The notes: generated by a model not told the origin, from the sequence alone. A stretch of 64,000 nucleotides of DNA from Maridesulfovibrio zosterae DSM 11974 (GCF_000425265.1 NZ_KE384342.1:700245-764244); one strand, 5' to 3'. Shown: positions 36,739 to 45,753, counted from the first letter of the stretch. Program-made: numbers and translations.

Positions 36739-37683
36739 ATGCGCTTATGGCAACAGTTTATGATAGGATTAGCCCGCAGTGAGTCTGCGACAAATTTAAT
36801 GCAGAACTCACGGCTCATGAGCCGGTTTTCGAGTCAATTTACCGGCGGAAAAAATGTGCAGGAAGCTGCAGACCGGGCACAGGAAATGTTTATGCAAGGC
36901 ATTACCTCATCCCTGTTCGTGCTCGGCGAGTATGAGGATGTAGAAGAAAAGGCAACAGCCATGGTCAACGAATTAGAAGCAATACTTCCATTGCTTGCAG
37001 AACGCCGACTAGACCCTCATATTTCTGTTGACCCCACTCAGATAGGGTCCATGGTGTCATGGAATCTCTGCCGCAAAAATGCGGATAGACTGGGACAGGC
37101 GGTAAAAAATATCGACTCAAACCATCGTAAGGTGCTTATGGTGGATATGGAGGATTCCTCGGTAACGCAGAACACTCTTGATCTCTACTACGAACTTACA
37201 AGAAAGGAAGTTCCAGCAGCCATCACCATTCAGGCCTACCTGCACCGCAGCCGGAAGGACATAGAAAAAATAGTTGCTTCCGGGGGCATGGTCCGGCTGG
37301 TTAAGGGAGCATTTGCGGAAAACAAAGATGTTGCACTGACCTCGCGTAAAGATATCGACCAGTGCTACCGTGAGCTTGTTGAAATGATGTTCAGCGAGCA
37401 GGCCCGTGAAAATGGAGTATATCCGGTCATCGGCAGTCACGATCACAATATGATCAAATTCGCCGCCAATATAGCCGCTGAACGTGGATGGAGTGCAGAC
37501 AGTTGGGAAGTGGAAATGCTGCTCGGCGTAAGGCCTGATTACCAGCAGGAACTTGTGCGAAAAGGCATCTCCGTCCGTGTGTACCTTCCGTATGGCGAAA
37601 AATGGTGGCCATACAGCGTACGACGGATCGGCGAAAACCCACGCAACTTATGGTTCGTGTTGCGGTCCATTTTTAAAGTTTGA
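36739..37683 (+). CDS. Proline dehydrogenase (monofunctional)
   Basis: 314 residues, the length of PutB-type enzymes. Motifs of the PRODH barrel are present: MVDMEDSSV, RLVKGAF, SHDH, EMLLGVR, and the proline-carboxylate site YLPYGEKWWPYSVRRIGENPRN. It oxidises proline to pyrroline-5-carboxylate with FAD, giving electrons to quinone. No P5C dehydrogenase gene is adjacent. Start at 36739 follows AAGGAG by 7 nt. Single gene. Confidence 0.9.
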   Translation: MRLWQQFMIGLARSESATNLMQNSRLMSRFSSQFTGGKNVQEAADRAQEMFMQGITSSLFVLGEYEDVEEKATAMVNELEAILPLLAERRLDPHISVDPTQIGSMVSWNLCRKNADRLGQAVKNIDSNHRKVLMVDMEDSSVTQNTLDLYYELTRKEVPAAITIQAYLHRSRKDIEKIVASGGMVRLVKGAFAENKDVALTSRKDIDQCYRELVEMMFSEQARENGVYPVIGSHDHNMIKFAANIAAERGWSADSWEVEMLLGVRPDYQQELVRKGISVRVYLPYGEKWWPYSVRRIGENPRNLWFVLRSIFKV

Positions 37684-37820
37684 GTATTTTTTGCACAAGC
37701 CTCAAAAATGTAGATCAAAATAAACATGAATTTTTCTAGACACATAATTATCAAGTTGATATAATATTATCAATTAAATAAATAAGTTGAAGTCTAAAGC
37801 CCATAAAATCAGCACAACGG

Positions 37821-37850
37821 AAAAGCCCCCTGTACATAGTACAGAGGGCC
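37821..37850 (-). terminator. Rho-independent terminator
   Basis: Hairpin GCCCTCTGTAC/GTACAGGGGGC followed by TTTTC on the minus strand, 31 bp past the small gene at 37881. It can also serve the convergent proline dehydrogenase gene. Confidence 0.78.
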
Positions 37851-37880
37851 TATCTTATCGTATAAAATGAATGTTGCCGA

Positions 37881-38105
37881 CTATACTTCGCCCAGAGAAT
37901 TAGACGTGGCCTGAATAACAGACCCATTTGTGTTATAAGTAGGAGTAGATTTGGTTGCGACAAGCTTGCTCGCAAGAGAAGGATCAGCCATGACTTCCCG
38001 CTCCATCTTTGCTTTTTTGATATTCTTAATATCATTCGCGTTCGATTCGGCACCGCTGCGCTGCTTTGGCATTACCACAGCTTGACTTGTTCCACTGATT
38101 TCCAT
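37881..38105 (-). CDS. Small hypothetical protein
   Basis: 74 residues, polar, no signal or membrane segment (MEISGTSQAVVMPKQR... SNSLGEV). AGGAGG lies 5 nt before the ATG and a strong terminator follows, which argues for a real gene. No family recognised; the Ser/Thr-rich disordered composition resembles small flagellar or surface-associated accessory proteins. Confidence 0.65.
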   Translation of the reverse strand: MEISGTSQAVVMPKQRSGAESNANDIKNIKKAKMEREVMADPSLASKLVATKSTPTYNTNGSVIQATSNSLGEV

Positions 38106-38711
38106 GCAATCCTCCTTAGTTCTCTTTTTTATTCTTATAATCCTTTATCGGTACATATCCGGAAAACATTAGGGAGTATTATAATTATTTTCACCATATC
38201 TGTCTTAACCGAGGTAGCATATACGCCAGTCTAAATTTATTGGTAGCACGGTAACGCTTCAAACCACACTTTTCTCTTTCCTAAAGCCGAACAGAGTCAA
38301 AAGATCTTTTCCATAGTTCTAGCCTTTCATACTCCTTCCCTAGATATATCTTAAGGCCCTGCCAGCGTTAGCAGCAATGGCAATACGCATTTCCCCGCCT
38401 ATCCCGCTGAGAATAAAACGTCTGCAATGAACCACGGGTATGCGTCCGAACATTCAAGGTATAGGACTGCGCGCCAACTTCAATTGCTTCGATAGCCTTA
38501 TTCAGAGAGTCCAGCCGTTTCTAGAGCATTAAAACAACTTGGTTATTATGGTTGTCCTTCAGGTCGGGACGATCATAACAATCGAGGTGGTTATTTTGAA
38601 ATGGGGTGGGTACTGGGGAGTAAAATTTACTGGTTACTGAACCTGTTACATATTATTCGAACTACAAAATAGTACATACAAATCAAAAATTCTTAAAAAA
38701 TCACTCATAAA
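38106..38711. other. Gene-poor region with phage-like scrap
   Basis: About 600 bp without an intact gene. Apart from the fragment at 38368-38572 nothing was recognised. Confidence 0.5.
38368..38572 (-). pseudogene. Phage head-gene remnant (DUF6148-like)
   Basis: Minus-strand frame reads KRLDSLNKAIEAIEVGAQSY followed by TLNVRTHTRGSLQTFYSQRD, like the GQSYTIGDRTLTRADL pattern of small phage proteins. It contains an in-frame TAG just before KRLDSL and shifts frame at its end, so it is non-functional. Confidence 0.35.
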
Positions 38712-39650
38712 TCAATGGATAAAGTTGTTCACGCTCTTGGCTGGGGAGTTATCTAATAACCACTCATTATTAGAATTTTTATAATTTCCATCTCGATATA
38801 CCTGGCGCGCTGGAGTTGCCTTAAAACTCTTCAAATCAAAATAGACTGATAATGATTCTCCATATCTAACCTTTTCAAACTTATCTTGAGTTTCATAACC
38901 GGCAGCCGAAACTCTAATATGATACGTCCCTTTCTTAAGCTTTATTCCATCATAATACCTAGGCTTAATATTCATAATCTGAACTTTGGCATCCTCAGGA
39001 TATGTTTCAACATGTAAGCTTCCATATTTAGCCTCCTTTTTATCATGTCCAGACATAACTTTTTTTATATCGAGTGTAACATCTTCACTTTTATCACGAT
39101 TCAAACACGCTAATAAAGACTTACTAAGACTACGTCTAGAAACTGTTCCTTGAATTGAAATAAGAACCAATGATTTTCTTTCCACAATTTCAAAGGCCGC
39201 AAGCGTAAGCTCTAAATCTCCATTAATATTTGCCCATGATCCTGTTATAAGAATATCAGACTCCGCTTGTAGGTTGTAACCATTATAATCATCTATTTTG
39301 TAGCCATTGTGATTTACAACGTATTCATCCTCCATCAGGCTAAGATCACTACGGTTAACCACATAAAATTCACTTTTCATAAGATCCTTACAAAAATAAA
39401 TATCTGATATCACTTTTTTAGCCAAAGAAGATGTAAGATCTGGACATATCCTTTTAGTATATTGCTCAGAAAAATCACGAACAGCTAATTTTTTCCCTTC
39501 CAATTTCCCTTGTTTTTCCAATGACAAGAGTACTCCTTTTACAAGGCGTAAAAGAACCTCGTCATAATTGTTAGAAGCATAGCAAGGAGTTATTGGCACC
39601 AGCAACATACCACAAATTAAAATTCCCAAATAAAACTTTTTAATTCTCAT
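38712..39650 (-). CDS. Secreted PEGA-domain protein with FlgO/TolB-like N-terminus
   Basis: 312 residues. Signal peptide at 1-24 (cleavage near CYA-SN). Residues about 35-190 resemble FlgO-type proteins (KLAVRDFSEQYT, VVNRSDLSLMEDEY, DILITGSWANINGDLELTL). Residues about 225-275 form a PEGA domain (GSLHVETYPEDAKVQI...GTYHIRVSAAGYE). Likely a periplasmic or cell-envelope protein. The start is preceded by TTAGGGGGGGGA, so the ribosome-binding site is a G8 tract one base from the ATG. An upstream extension to 39725 is not signal-like. Confidence 0.75.
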   Translation of the reverse strand: MRIKKFYLGILICGMLLVPITPCYASNNYDEVLLRLVKGVLLSLEKQGKLEGKKLAVRDFSEQYTKRICPDLTSSLAKKVISDIYFCKDLMKSEFYVVNRSDLSLMEDEYVVNHNGYKIDDYNGYNLQAESDILITGSWANINGDLELTLAAFEIVERKSLVLISIQGTVSRRSLSKSLLACLNRDKSEDVTLDIKKVMSGHDKKEAKYGSLHVETYPEDAKVQIMNIKPRYYDGIKLKKGTYHIRVSAAGYETQDKFEKVRYGESLSVYFDLKSFKATPARQVYRDGNYKNSNNEWLLDNSPAKSVNNFIH

Positions 39651-39651
39651 T

Positions 39652-39659
39652 CCCCCCCC
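39652..39659 (-). repeat. G8 tract in the PEGA-gene ribosome-binding site
   Basis: Eight consecutive G on the minus strand, one base before the ATG at 39650. Length changes would alter Shine-Dalgarno spacing. Confidence 0.7.
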
Positions 39660-39749
39660 TAAAAAGGCTAATGTAAGCCCTATTTGTCTATAATAGCTAT
39701 ATATTTTATACAAATTATAATGCAATATAGTTACTTCAATACATATAAA

Positions 39750-39986
39750 TTACTCCCTCATCAACTCCCCCCCCACAGATTTACCCTTGCGGGCCTTCTG
39801 AACCTGCAATTGAGTTTCATACATGCTGAAATCTTCGGCACCTTCTGAGACAGTTTTCTTTATTAGACCAATTATGAAGGCTTCACCATAGCGGTGTTCA
39901 TCTTTTAGTTTTTCCTGCAAATATTCAAGAGATGTTGCTGCCGACATCACACCCGAAACATGGTGGCACAGATCACCGCTACTCAT
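39750..39986 (-). CDS. Small hypothetical protein with a G8 tract near its stop
   Basis: 78 residues, helical (ATSLEYLQEKLKDEHRYGEAF), family unknown. GGGGAGG lies 6 nt before the ATG. The last codons contain a second G8 tract (39767-39774), where slippage would replace the final six residues. Its ATG overlaps the stop codon of the small frame upstream (ATGAGTAG), which implies translational coupling. The PEGA gene follows on the same strand. Confidence 0.55.
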   Translation of the reverse strand: MSSGDLCHHVSGVMSAATSLEYLQEKLKDEHRYGEAFIIGLIKKTVSEGAEDFSMYETQLQVQKARKGKSVGGELMRE

Positions 39987-40092
39987 GGCTCACCTCCCCA
40001 TTTAACCCATGTTCAGCTTCTATAAGAGCATCATAGGCCGTATTCATGGCTTGCCGCCCTGACTTTGGCAGGTGATCAAGATTCTTAATCAT
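39979..40092 (-). CDS. Small frame coupled to the 39750 gene, perhaps truncated
   Basis: 37 residues from ATG 40092 (MIKNLDHLPKSGRQAM...), overlapping the next start by 8 nt. Protein-like sequence continues upstream of the ATG in the same frame (FQNLKEVQPAIYGHTSPKSC) up to a stop near 40195 without a standard start, so this may be the 3' remainder of a larger gene. Confidence 0.4.
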   Translation of the reverse strand: MIKNLDHLPKSGRQAMNTAYDALIEAEHGLNGEVSHE

Positions 40093-40331
40093 GATTGCCT
40101 TTGCCGTAGCTATGCAGGATTTCGGGGAAGTATGACCATAAATGGCTGGTTGTACTTCCTTCAGATTTTGAAACCTGTTCTTGTCACAAATTTAACACGA
40201 TTGAAACAAATCCTGATCGCTCTTTGTATAATAAATTCAGAGCAGTTCACCCTGCGCTATTAACCGCGTAAGCAAACACGAGAAGTTCCGGCTCACAAAT
40301 ACCTGTGCCGAATTATACAAGGAGTTAGTTA

Positions 40332-40799
40332 ATGGAAAAGGAAAAAGTTCTCTTTATTTGTGTGCATAACAGTGCCCGCAGCCAAATGGCAGAAGAGTTT
40401 CTGCGCGCGCTCGGCAACGACAGATTTGAAGTCAGCAGTGCAGGTTTCGAACCCACAGAAATCAATCCCCTTGTTATGGAAGTGATGCGCGAAGAAGGTC
40501 TCGACCTTAGCCACAAAAAAACCCAGTCAGTATTCGATCTTTATAAACAGGGCCGCATTTTCAATTACGTGATCACCGTCTGCAAAAAGGGTCAGGATCA
40601 GGATTGCCCGATTTTTCCCGGCATCTCGCATCGCATCAACCTGCCTTTTGAAGATCCCGCCAAGCTCGAAGGAAATTATCAGGAACGACTAGTCAAAACC
40701 CGTGAAATCCGTGATTCCATCAAAGAACTGGTCACACTTTTTGCAGAAGCGGTCGAGTCCGGATCAATTGAAAAGTTCTGCTCTCTTAACGCCTGTTAA
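40332..40799 (+). CDS. arsC: Arsenate reductase, thioredoxin-linked (ArsC, LMW-PTP type)
   Basis: 155 residues. The P-loop CVHNSAR (Cys10, Arg16) followed by SQMAEEFLR is diagnostic of arsenate reductases of the low-molecular-weight phosphatase fold; [11 protein letters not shown] supplies the redox cysteines. It reduces arsenate to arsenite. No efflux pump is adjacent; the ACR3/BASS-type transporter at 21151 is 18 kb away. AAGGAG lies 10 nt before the ATG. Confidence 0.93.
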   Translation: MEKEKVLFICVHNSARSQMAEEFLRALGNDRFEVSSAGFEPTEINPLVMEVMREEGLDLSHKKTQSVFDLYKQGRIFNYVITVCKKGQDQDCPIFPGISHRINLPFEDPAKLEGNYQERLVKTREIRDSIKELVTLFAEAVESGSIEKFCSLNAC

Positions 40800-40897
40800 A
40801 AAACAGTTTTGCCAGAACGGGGACGATGTTATAAACGCACCACACAAACAACCTGCATCCGTTCCTGCTCCAATAACCAACGGCAACCGACAATAAA

Positions 40898-40930
40898 AAA
40901 GGACCGCCTCACTTCAGCGATCCTTTCTTA
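40898..40930 (+). terminator. Weak terminator after arsC
   Basis: AAAGGA/TCCTTT stem with extra GC pairs and a long loop, followed by CTTATT. Pairing is interrupted, so confidence is low. Confidence 0.35.
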
Positions 40931-41010
40931 TTGAGCAGGTGAATATACTAAGGTACACACATGTACTTTGTTACAAGCTCCAGATAACATCTAGGGCACT
41001 AAAAATTTTC

Positions 41011-41232
41011 TTATGCCCACCAGATTGAACGTGCCGGAGGATTACCAAATGTTGTAAAGTCATCTCCGGATTCATGGAGCACCTGATCTAACTCCTCAAT
41101 GCTGAAGTCGTACCCTTCTTCGTTAGCGGTAGAGACAAAATCTTCCTTGCTTCGAATAGCATTGTACTTCAGTTTAATATCTTTGTTCTCTCCACCTGCT
41201 ATCAGCAAACGCTCCACTTCTTTTTTAGACAT
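41011..41232 (-). CDS. Nif11-type leader peptide / RiPP precursor-like protein
   Basis: 73 residues. Residues about 1-50 follow the Nif11 leader pattern: short N-terminal helix, L..K..A..S.EDFV..A.EEGYDFS.EEL. After this comes a short tail, ESGDDFTTFGNPPARSIWWA, that could be a core peptide; it lacks the usual double-Gly cleavage site and Cys residues. AGGAG lies 7 nt before ATG 41232; a longer frame is rejected. No modifying enzyme or peptidase-transporter gene is nearby, so it is an orphan precursor or a Nif11-domain protein of other use. Confidence 0.72.
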   Translation of the reverse strand: MSKKEVERLLIAGGENKDIKLKYNAIRSKEDFVSTANEEGYDFSIEELDQVLHESGDDFTTFGNPPARSIWWA

Positions 41233-41500
41233 GATTGTACTCCTTTTTGGTAAAATATAGTGATCTTTTGACAATTATGTTTAATTGTTGGCTGACACTG
41301 ACGCCATAGACTGTGTGTAGCTAATTCTGTGCCAAGAAATTGTGAAGCCGAGTACACAGTTGCTAAAATAGTAATCCCTCACATCTCCCCAAGCCATAAA
41401 TTCACGGTCACCCAATGGAAATACCATGTGTACTCTGCCTTTACGCCCTGTTTTACGGCCTTAGCAGACTCCCTCTTCATCGACTTTGCATTGCCTCACG

Positions 41501-41935
41501 TTACCCGTGATTAATGGATCGCTGAGGAATACCCAAAGGCAATCGACCTTCGATAAATCGCTTCGGCGGTTCATCTCCGTGGATTAGCAAGTTATTCAGG
41601 TAGCATAGACCTATCAGCGGCGCGGCCTTTTCGTATAGCTCCCACATCTGCCATAGTGTTTCGCCGTTAGCCTTTGCCCACACTTCATCTATGACCACGA
41701 CCAGCTCATCCGCCTTGTTTCGCTTGACCATGAATCGCTGACCTTGTTCACGAATCATCCTACCTAGGGTCTTCATTGCTTCATGTCCTGATTCGCACTC
41801 CTGCCACTGCTGATTGAATTCGCCTTCCGATATCGGGTTAACTCCTTCCAGCTTACATAACCGACTGAATTTACGGTAAGGAGTTTCAGGTTCAGCCTTC
41901 TTGTATTTGCTTTGAAGCTTTGCCAATGCGTTCAT
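41501..41935 (-). CDS. Hypothetical mobile-element protein
   Basis: 144 residues, no recognised domain; mixed composition with DELVVVIDEVWAKANGETLW and GRLPLGIPQRSI. It follows the primase region on the same strand and overlaps the preceding frame by 44 nt. The ribosome-binding site is weak. Probably an accessory protein of the satellite element. Confidence 0.5.
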   Translation of the reverse strand: MNALAKLQSKYKKAEPETPYRKFSRLCKLEGVNPISEGEFNQQWQECESGHEAMKTLGRMIREQGQRFMVKRNKADELVVVIDEVWAKANGETLWQMWELYEKAAPLIGLCYLNNLLIHGDEPPKRFIEGRLPLGIPQRSINHG

Positions 41936-42320
41936 ACTGGTTCCGGTCCCAAGGTTTGTCCCATGTCAGCCAACACTGAAAGTCATTGAGAACATTAGTC
42001 TTTTTCTTTTTGGTCCAACTATCCCATGTACCAAGCTTAAAAACCAAATGCTGGAAACCTCGCGTATACGCACGCACCCACGCGCATATATAGGCAACTT
42101 TCACCCTATATAGTGGACCGCTGGTACCATCGTGGACCGACCCAGTATTTACGGGCTTTGCCGAGCTTTTTGACGTGGACCGAGTGGTACCGATACGTTG
42201 GAACCACTTCGCCGGGGGAAGCATAAATTCCGAACATGTATTGGTTTGCCCAGCAGATAAGACGTAGCAACGCCGCTGGTTATTCGTCCCACTCGCATAT
42301 ATACCACTAAAAAAGCTCAT
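41892..42320 (-). CDS. Uncertain hypothetical protein after the primase
   Basis: 142 residues whose ATG overlaps the primase stop by one base (TAATG), which favours a real coupled gene. The composition is odd (rich in Trp, Cys, Thr) and about 80 bp of it consists of repeated GTGGACCG/TGGTACC words, which would fit a replication site as well as a coding sequence. The C-terminal part (NVLNDFQCWLTWDKPWDRNQ) looks more protein-like. Confidence 0.4.
   Translation of the reverse strand: MSFFSGIYASGTNNQRRCYVLSAGQTNTCSEFMLPPAKWFQRIGTTRSTSKSSAKPVNTGSVHDGTSGPLYRVKVAYICAWVRAYTRGFQHLVFKLGTWDSWTKKKKTNVLNDFQCWLTWDKPWDRNQYERIGKASKQIQEG
42113..42191. repeat. Iteron-like repeats behind the primase gene
   Basis: GTGGACCG at 42113, 42132 and 42175, and TGGTACC at 42122 and 42185, arranged as two copies of GTGGACCG-N1/2-TGGTACC. 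In P4-like elements the primase binds iterated words in ori and crr; this is a candidate counterpart. Confidence 0.45.
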
Positions 42321-44683
42321 TAAGATTTCAACTCAAATCTGGTTTTGATGCCTGCAACCATACGACAACGCCGCCCATCAACTCGCGGGCGGATTTCCTT
42401 CAAGGTCTTCACAGCAGCGTAAAGTTCACGGAAAAAGTTTTCCTTATGCATTGATTGATAGCCGTTTTCGGAACAGTATTCGCGATAAGCCTTATACAGT
42501 GAATCCTTAGACTGCTTTGCGCCGTCCTTAAGCTCACACTGATCTTCAACGAATGCCTGAACAGGATTGTTAAGCCGCCTGTAATCCATCAGTAGATCAA
42601 TAGTTTCATCAGACGATGAAAACCGTCCCTGCTCATACAGCCGATGCAACCCGACCAAAGCCCAATGAAAGATTTCGGACAGCTCGCTTTTAAGTTCCTT
42701 GAACAAGTTCGGGTTGCGGTCTGGATCACCTTCCAGATATTGCCGCTTAAACTTGATGGGCAACATGCGCCGGAAAAAGCCGTCTGTATTATCCAGCACA
42801 CGCGGCAACTTATTAGCCGCAAATGCCAGCTTGCAGAACGGTTTAAAATTAAATGGATCTTTATGCTTAAATGCACCTTGAATAGTGTCACCGGATACTA
42901 CAGCCTTAAACACGGGTGTTTCCATAGCCGCCGAGCCTATTTCCGTGGAAATATTCAGCACCTTGTTATAAAGACTTGCGCGCCGAAACTGATCTTCCAA
43001 ATCCTGAAAACCAAGAGCTGAGCAGTTTTCAGGCGAAACCAGTTCACGGGTGATATTTAGAAAAGTTGATTTACCGTCCGAGCCATCACCGAGTAGCAAC
43101 AGGCACTTTTCAAAGTGTGTATCACGGGTAAGGCTGTAGCCCATGAACTCTTGGAGCTGGGCAATGGGTTCAGGAGTCTGCACCGTATCTTCCAGATACT
43201 TAAGCCACTTTTCGCACCTTGCTTCGGAATCAGGGTTAAAAGACACTCCAAGGCATATGGTGGAATAGTAATCGTGATCATGCGGTTTCAGCTCAAGGGT
43301 TCTAAGATTGAGCATACCGTTTTGCAGACACACCCAGTCACCTTGATCATTAACCGCGCGCCCGTGCGGAAGATTGGCTAAATTGACAGCCAGTGAAGTT
43401 GCATCATTCACCCGCGCGGTTGTGGCCTCGATGCCGAGATAGTGCGTAGCCGACTGCTGAAGGTTGCCGCGTGAAATCTGTTCCCAGTATTTAGCGTTCC
43501 AACGATACAAGAGGCCCGTCATATCATCAGCAAGCAAAGGCTGATCCCGTAGAAGCTGATCCGCCAGCAAACGAGGCTTGAACCGATTATCAAGGAAGAA
43601 CGCCCATTCCCCGCCTGTTTCGCAGCCCTGCGGTATTTCAATCTTGCGAGCCGTGGCGAACAGGGCTTGCAAATCCTTCGCCCCTTGCTTGAAACGCACA
43701 AAGAAATCGGTAAGATCGAGTCCGTCTTTTTCCGGCAAACTGCCGTCCGCATTGCGCCCCATAAATTCAGGCCATTCGATGATACGCACCGAGCGCGCCA
43801 CCTGAACCAGTGAGCGCGCCGCTTTTTCAGCATGAGCCTGTCCCGGCTGGTCAGCGTCATAAGCTATGATCACATCACGGCCCGTAAACGGCTCCATATG
43901 CTCTTTAGACCACTTAGCGGTCTTGGAAGTCTGAGTGATGGAGTTAAAACCATTTGAAATAGCGCATATGGTATCCGGTTCGCCTTCGCAAAGCAGAACA
44001 GGGCCGGATTTAGCAAGAGTACAAGGCGCAGGAAACAAACGGGCATTACCGTAGCCCCTACCCCATGATATGATCTTGCTTTTCAGATTAGTGCCGGGCT
44101 TACGATAGAGCCGCACACTATAAAGTTGTCCATCATTTCCGCGAATGGGAATAGCCACACGCATAGGCACGCCGTTAATTGGAAGAGTTTCGCCAGCACT
44201 ATTCCTGAATACCATCTGCATACGCAGGTCGAGCCGTTTGATAACGTCCGGGTTCCAGCCGCGCTCTTTTCTCAGTAAAAAGAACCAATCATCCGGCAAC
44301 AGAGCCATACGGCTCCATGCGGATTCCGGTATCACGACATTAGAACTACGCTTACTGGGCTTACGCTTCTGCTGAACAGTGGTTTTAGATTGCGGGCCAT
44401 CGTTTACGCCCTGCCCGTATTTATCTTTGAAGCTTTTGAATGCTTCATCATTGGCAAGGCCGTTAACCAGCCCGTAAAGCTTGATCAGGTCTCCGCAGTC
44501 GGTGCATTCAGCAAGGCATTTAAAATAGTCGTCTTCGAAGTTGTAGCCGAAGGAAGGGTTATCATCAGCATGGAACGGACATTTGCCGTTCAGCCATACA
44601 CCCTCTTCTTTTGCATCCTCAAACAATGTACTCGCAATTCTCTTGCGCTCATCTTCAGATAGATGTGTACCAGCCCAGCCCAT
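42320..44683 (-). CDS. P4-type phage/plasmid primase-helicase
   Basis: 787 residues. N-terminal CHC2-like zinc finger (CPFHADDNPSFGYN...CLAECTDCGDL), a Toprim domain with VLLCEGEPDTICA and DVIIAYDADQPG, and a C-terminal D5/P4-type SF3 helicase with Walker A LLGDGSDGKSTFLN and the downstream FAANKLPRV motif. It would start and drive replication of a satellite phage or integrative plasmid. All catalytic motifs look intact. First gene of the element's replication unit; ATG preceded by AGAAG. Confidence 0.92.
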   Translation of the reverse strand: MGWAGTHLSEDERKRIASTLFEDAKEEGVWLNGKCPFHADDNPSFGYNFEDDYFKCLAECTDCGDLIKLYGLVNGLANDEAFKSFKDKYGQGVNDGPQSKTTVQQKRKPSKRSSNVVIPESAWSRMALLPDDWFFLLRKERGWNPDVIKRLDLRMQMVFRNSAGETLPINGVPMRVAIPIRGNDGQLYSVRLYRKPGTNLKSKIISWGRGYGNARLFPAPCTLAKSGPVLLCEGEPDTICAISNGFNSITQTSKTAKWSKEHMEPFTGRDVIIAYDADQPGQAHAEKAARSLVQVARSVRIIEWPEFMGRNADGSLPEKDGLDLTDFFVRFKQGAKDLQALFATARKIEIPQGCETGGEWAFFLDNRFKPRLLADQLLRDQPLLADDMTGLLYRWNAKYWEQISRGNLQQSATHYLGIEATTARVNDATSLAVNLANLPHGRAVNDQGDWVCLQNGMLNLRTLELKPHDHDYYSTICLGVSFNPDSEARCEKWLKYLEDTVQTPEPIAQLQEFMGYSLTRDTHFEKCLLLLGDGSDGKSTFLNITRELVSPENCSALGFQDLEDQFRRASLYNKVLNISTEIGSAAMETPVFKAVVSGDTIQGAFKHKDPFNFKPFCKLAFAANKLPRVLDNTDGFFRRMLPIKFKRQYLEGDPDRNPNLFKELKSELSEIFHWALVGLHRLYEQGRFSSSDETIDLLMDYRRLNNPVQAFVEDQCELKDGAKQSKDSLYKAYREYCSENGYQSMHKENFFRELYAAVKTLKEIRPRVDGRRCRMVAGIKTRFELKS

Positions 44684-45161
44684 ATTTACTTCTCAACCAC
44701 AGAACCGATCTGTTCTGTTTCTAAATTTTTGTGTGAATTAATCACTGAATCCCTCCAAGATACAATTTTTATGACTTCTCTTTCCATAAAAGAATATTTT
44801 CGGATTGTTACATACAAATTATGATGCGTAAGAATTGCATTCATTCACCGCATCAAGCCAATGTAACAAGCCGTACCTTGGCAAGAATTAATTCAAATGC
44901 CGGACATGAGTAAGCCGAGTCAGGTCCGGCTTGAGACTGGAAAGCATATTTGTGGGAGCTAGTGAACTGAACGGGATACATGAGCCGATTCTAGAGACGG
45001 AGCAACGAGTGTTCAAGGAGATTTACTTGGACTTATTTGGATGCAGATGGACGAAATGGACCTGATGGTCAGGGGCATTTTGGATTGTATTGGACGGTAT
45101 TATTTGGGGAGAATCTTTAGGGTGTGGGGTTCGGAGTTGTGGGGTGAACTGAACGGAAAAT
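44684..45161. other. Non-coding region upstream of the primase with TGGAC words
   Basis: About 480 bp. Between 45028 and 45096 the word TGGAC or TGGAT recurs six times at 8-26 bp spacing, resembling the GTGGACCG words behind the primase gene. It may be the second half of a replication origin. No gene seen. Confidence 0.4.
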
Positions 45162-45509
45162 TTAATCTTCTGCCAACTGTTCCCACTCAATACCCATTGC
45201 GTCAGCGATCCGTTTCAAAGTGCTGGGGCGCAATTTATCTGGGTTGTTTTCCATCTGAGAAAAGCTGGCCTGAGTAATTCCCATCTTGTCAGCTATATCC
45301 TGCTGGGTAAGTCCAAGGTGAAGCCGCCATGCCCGTACAAGGGATTTGCCTTTCAAAACATGAAGTTCAACCACTTCATGGGGGATTGCGATTGCTTTGT
45401 CGGTATCCGCGCGCTTGTTCATTTCCAGAAAAGCATCATAGGGCATGACCACGGCGTAAGGTTCGCCGTTGCTGTCCTTTAATATGTCGTAATTAATATG
45501 TTCTTTCAT
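45162..45509 (-). CDS. XRE-type antitoxin
   Basis: 115 residues. N-terminal toxin-binding part (YDILKDSNGEPYAVVMPYDAF) and C-terminal helix-turn-helix (LTQQDIADKMGITQASFSQMENN). It pairs with the RelE-type toxin gene upstream; the two overlap by 17 nt, with the antitoxin ribosome-binding site (GAGGTCAAG) inside the toxin gene. Start at 45509 is chosen over a longer frame that would overlap the toxin more. Expected to repress the operon with the toxin as co-repressor. Confidence 0.88.
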   Translation of the reverse strand: MKEHINYDILKDSNGEPYAVVMPYDAFLEMNKRADTDKAIAIPHEVVELHVLKGKSLVRAWRLHLGLTQQDIADKMGITQASFSQMENNPDKLRPSTLKRIADAMGIEWEQLAED

Positions 45510-45747
45510 CACGTTTCTTGACCTCTTCAATGTATATGATAACAGGTTCGCCAGTTTCAACGGTAAAGATAATCCTGTATCTGCCCACTCTGAAACGGTA
45601 ATCTTCGCGGTTAGTCAAAGCCTTTACATTCTTGCAGTCTGGAAATGTTTTCAGGTCGTTAACCTTGTCCATGATGCTTGTCTGATCCTTGCTATGAATC
45701 TTTTTGAGCTGCTTTAAGGCTTTAGGCAACCATGAGATTTTATTCAT
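45493..45747 (-). CDS. RelE/ParE-type toxin
   Basis: 84 residues with the RelE fold pattern: SWLPKALKQLKKI, LTNREDYRFRVGRYRIIFTV and a C-terminal IEEVKKRDERTY, including the Arg and terminal Tyr/His region used for mRNA cleavage in RelE homologues. First gene of the toxin-antitoxin operon, toxin before antitoxin. A promoter places the start site at the A of the ATG, so the transcript may be leaderless. Confidence 0.88.
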   Translation of the reverse strand: MNKISWLPKALKQLKKIHSKDQTSIMDKVNDLKTFPDCKNVKALTNREDYRFRVGRYRIIFTVETGEPVIIYIEEVKKRDERTY

Positions 45748-45753
45748 GTTTAA

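Noticed and set aside
41286-41296. GGCTGACACT, a 10-nt match to the tRNA-Arg anticodon arm, as the distal att site of element A
   Set aside because: It lies outside the 30-bp att core defined by the 47236/52962 repeat, so it is probably chance.
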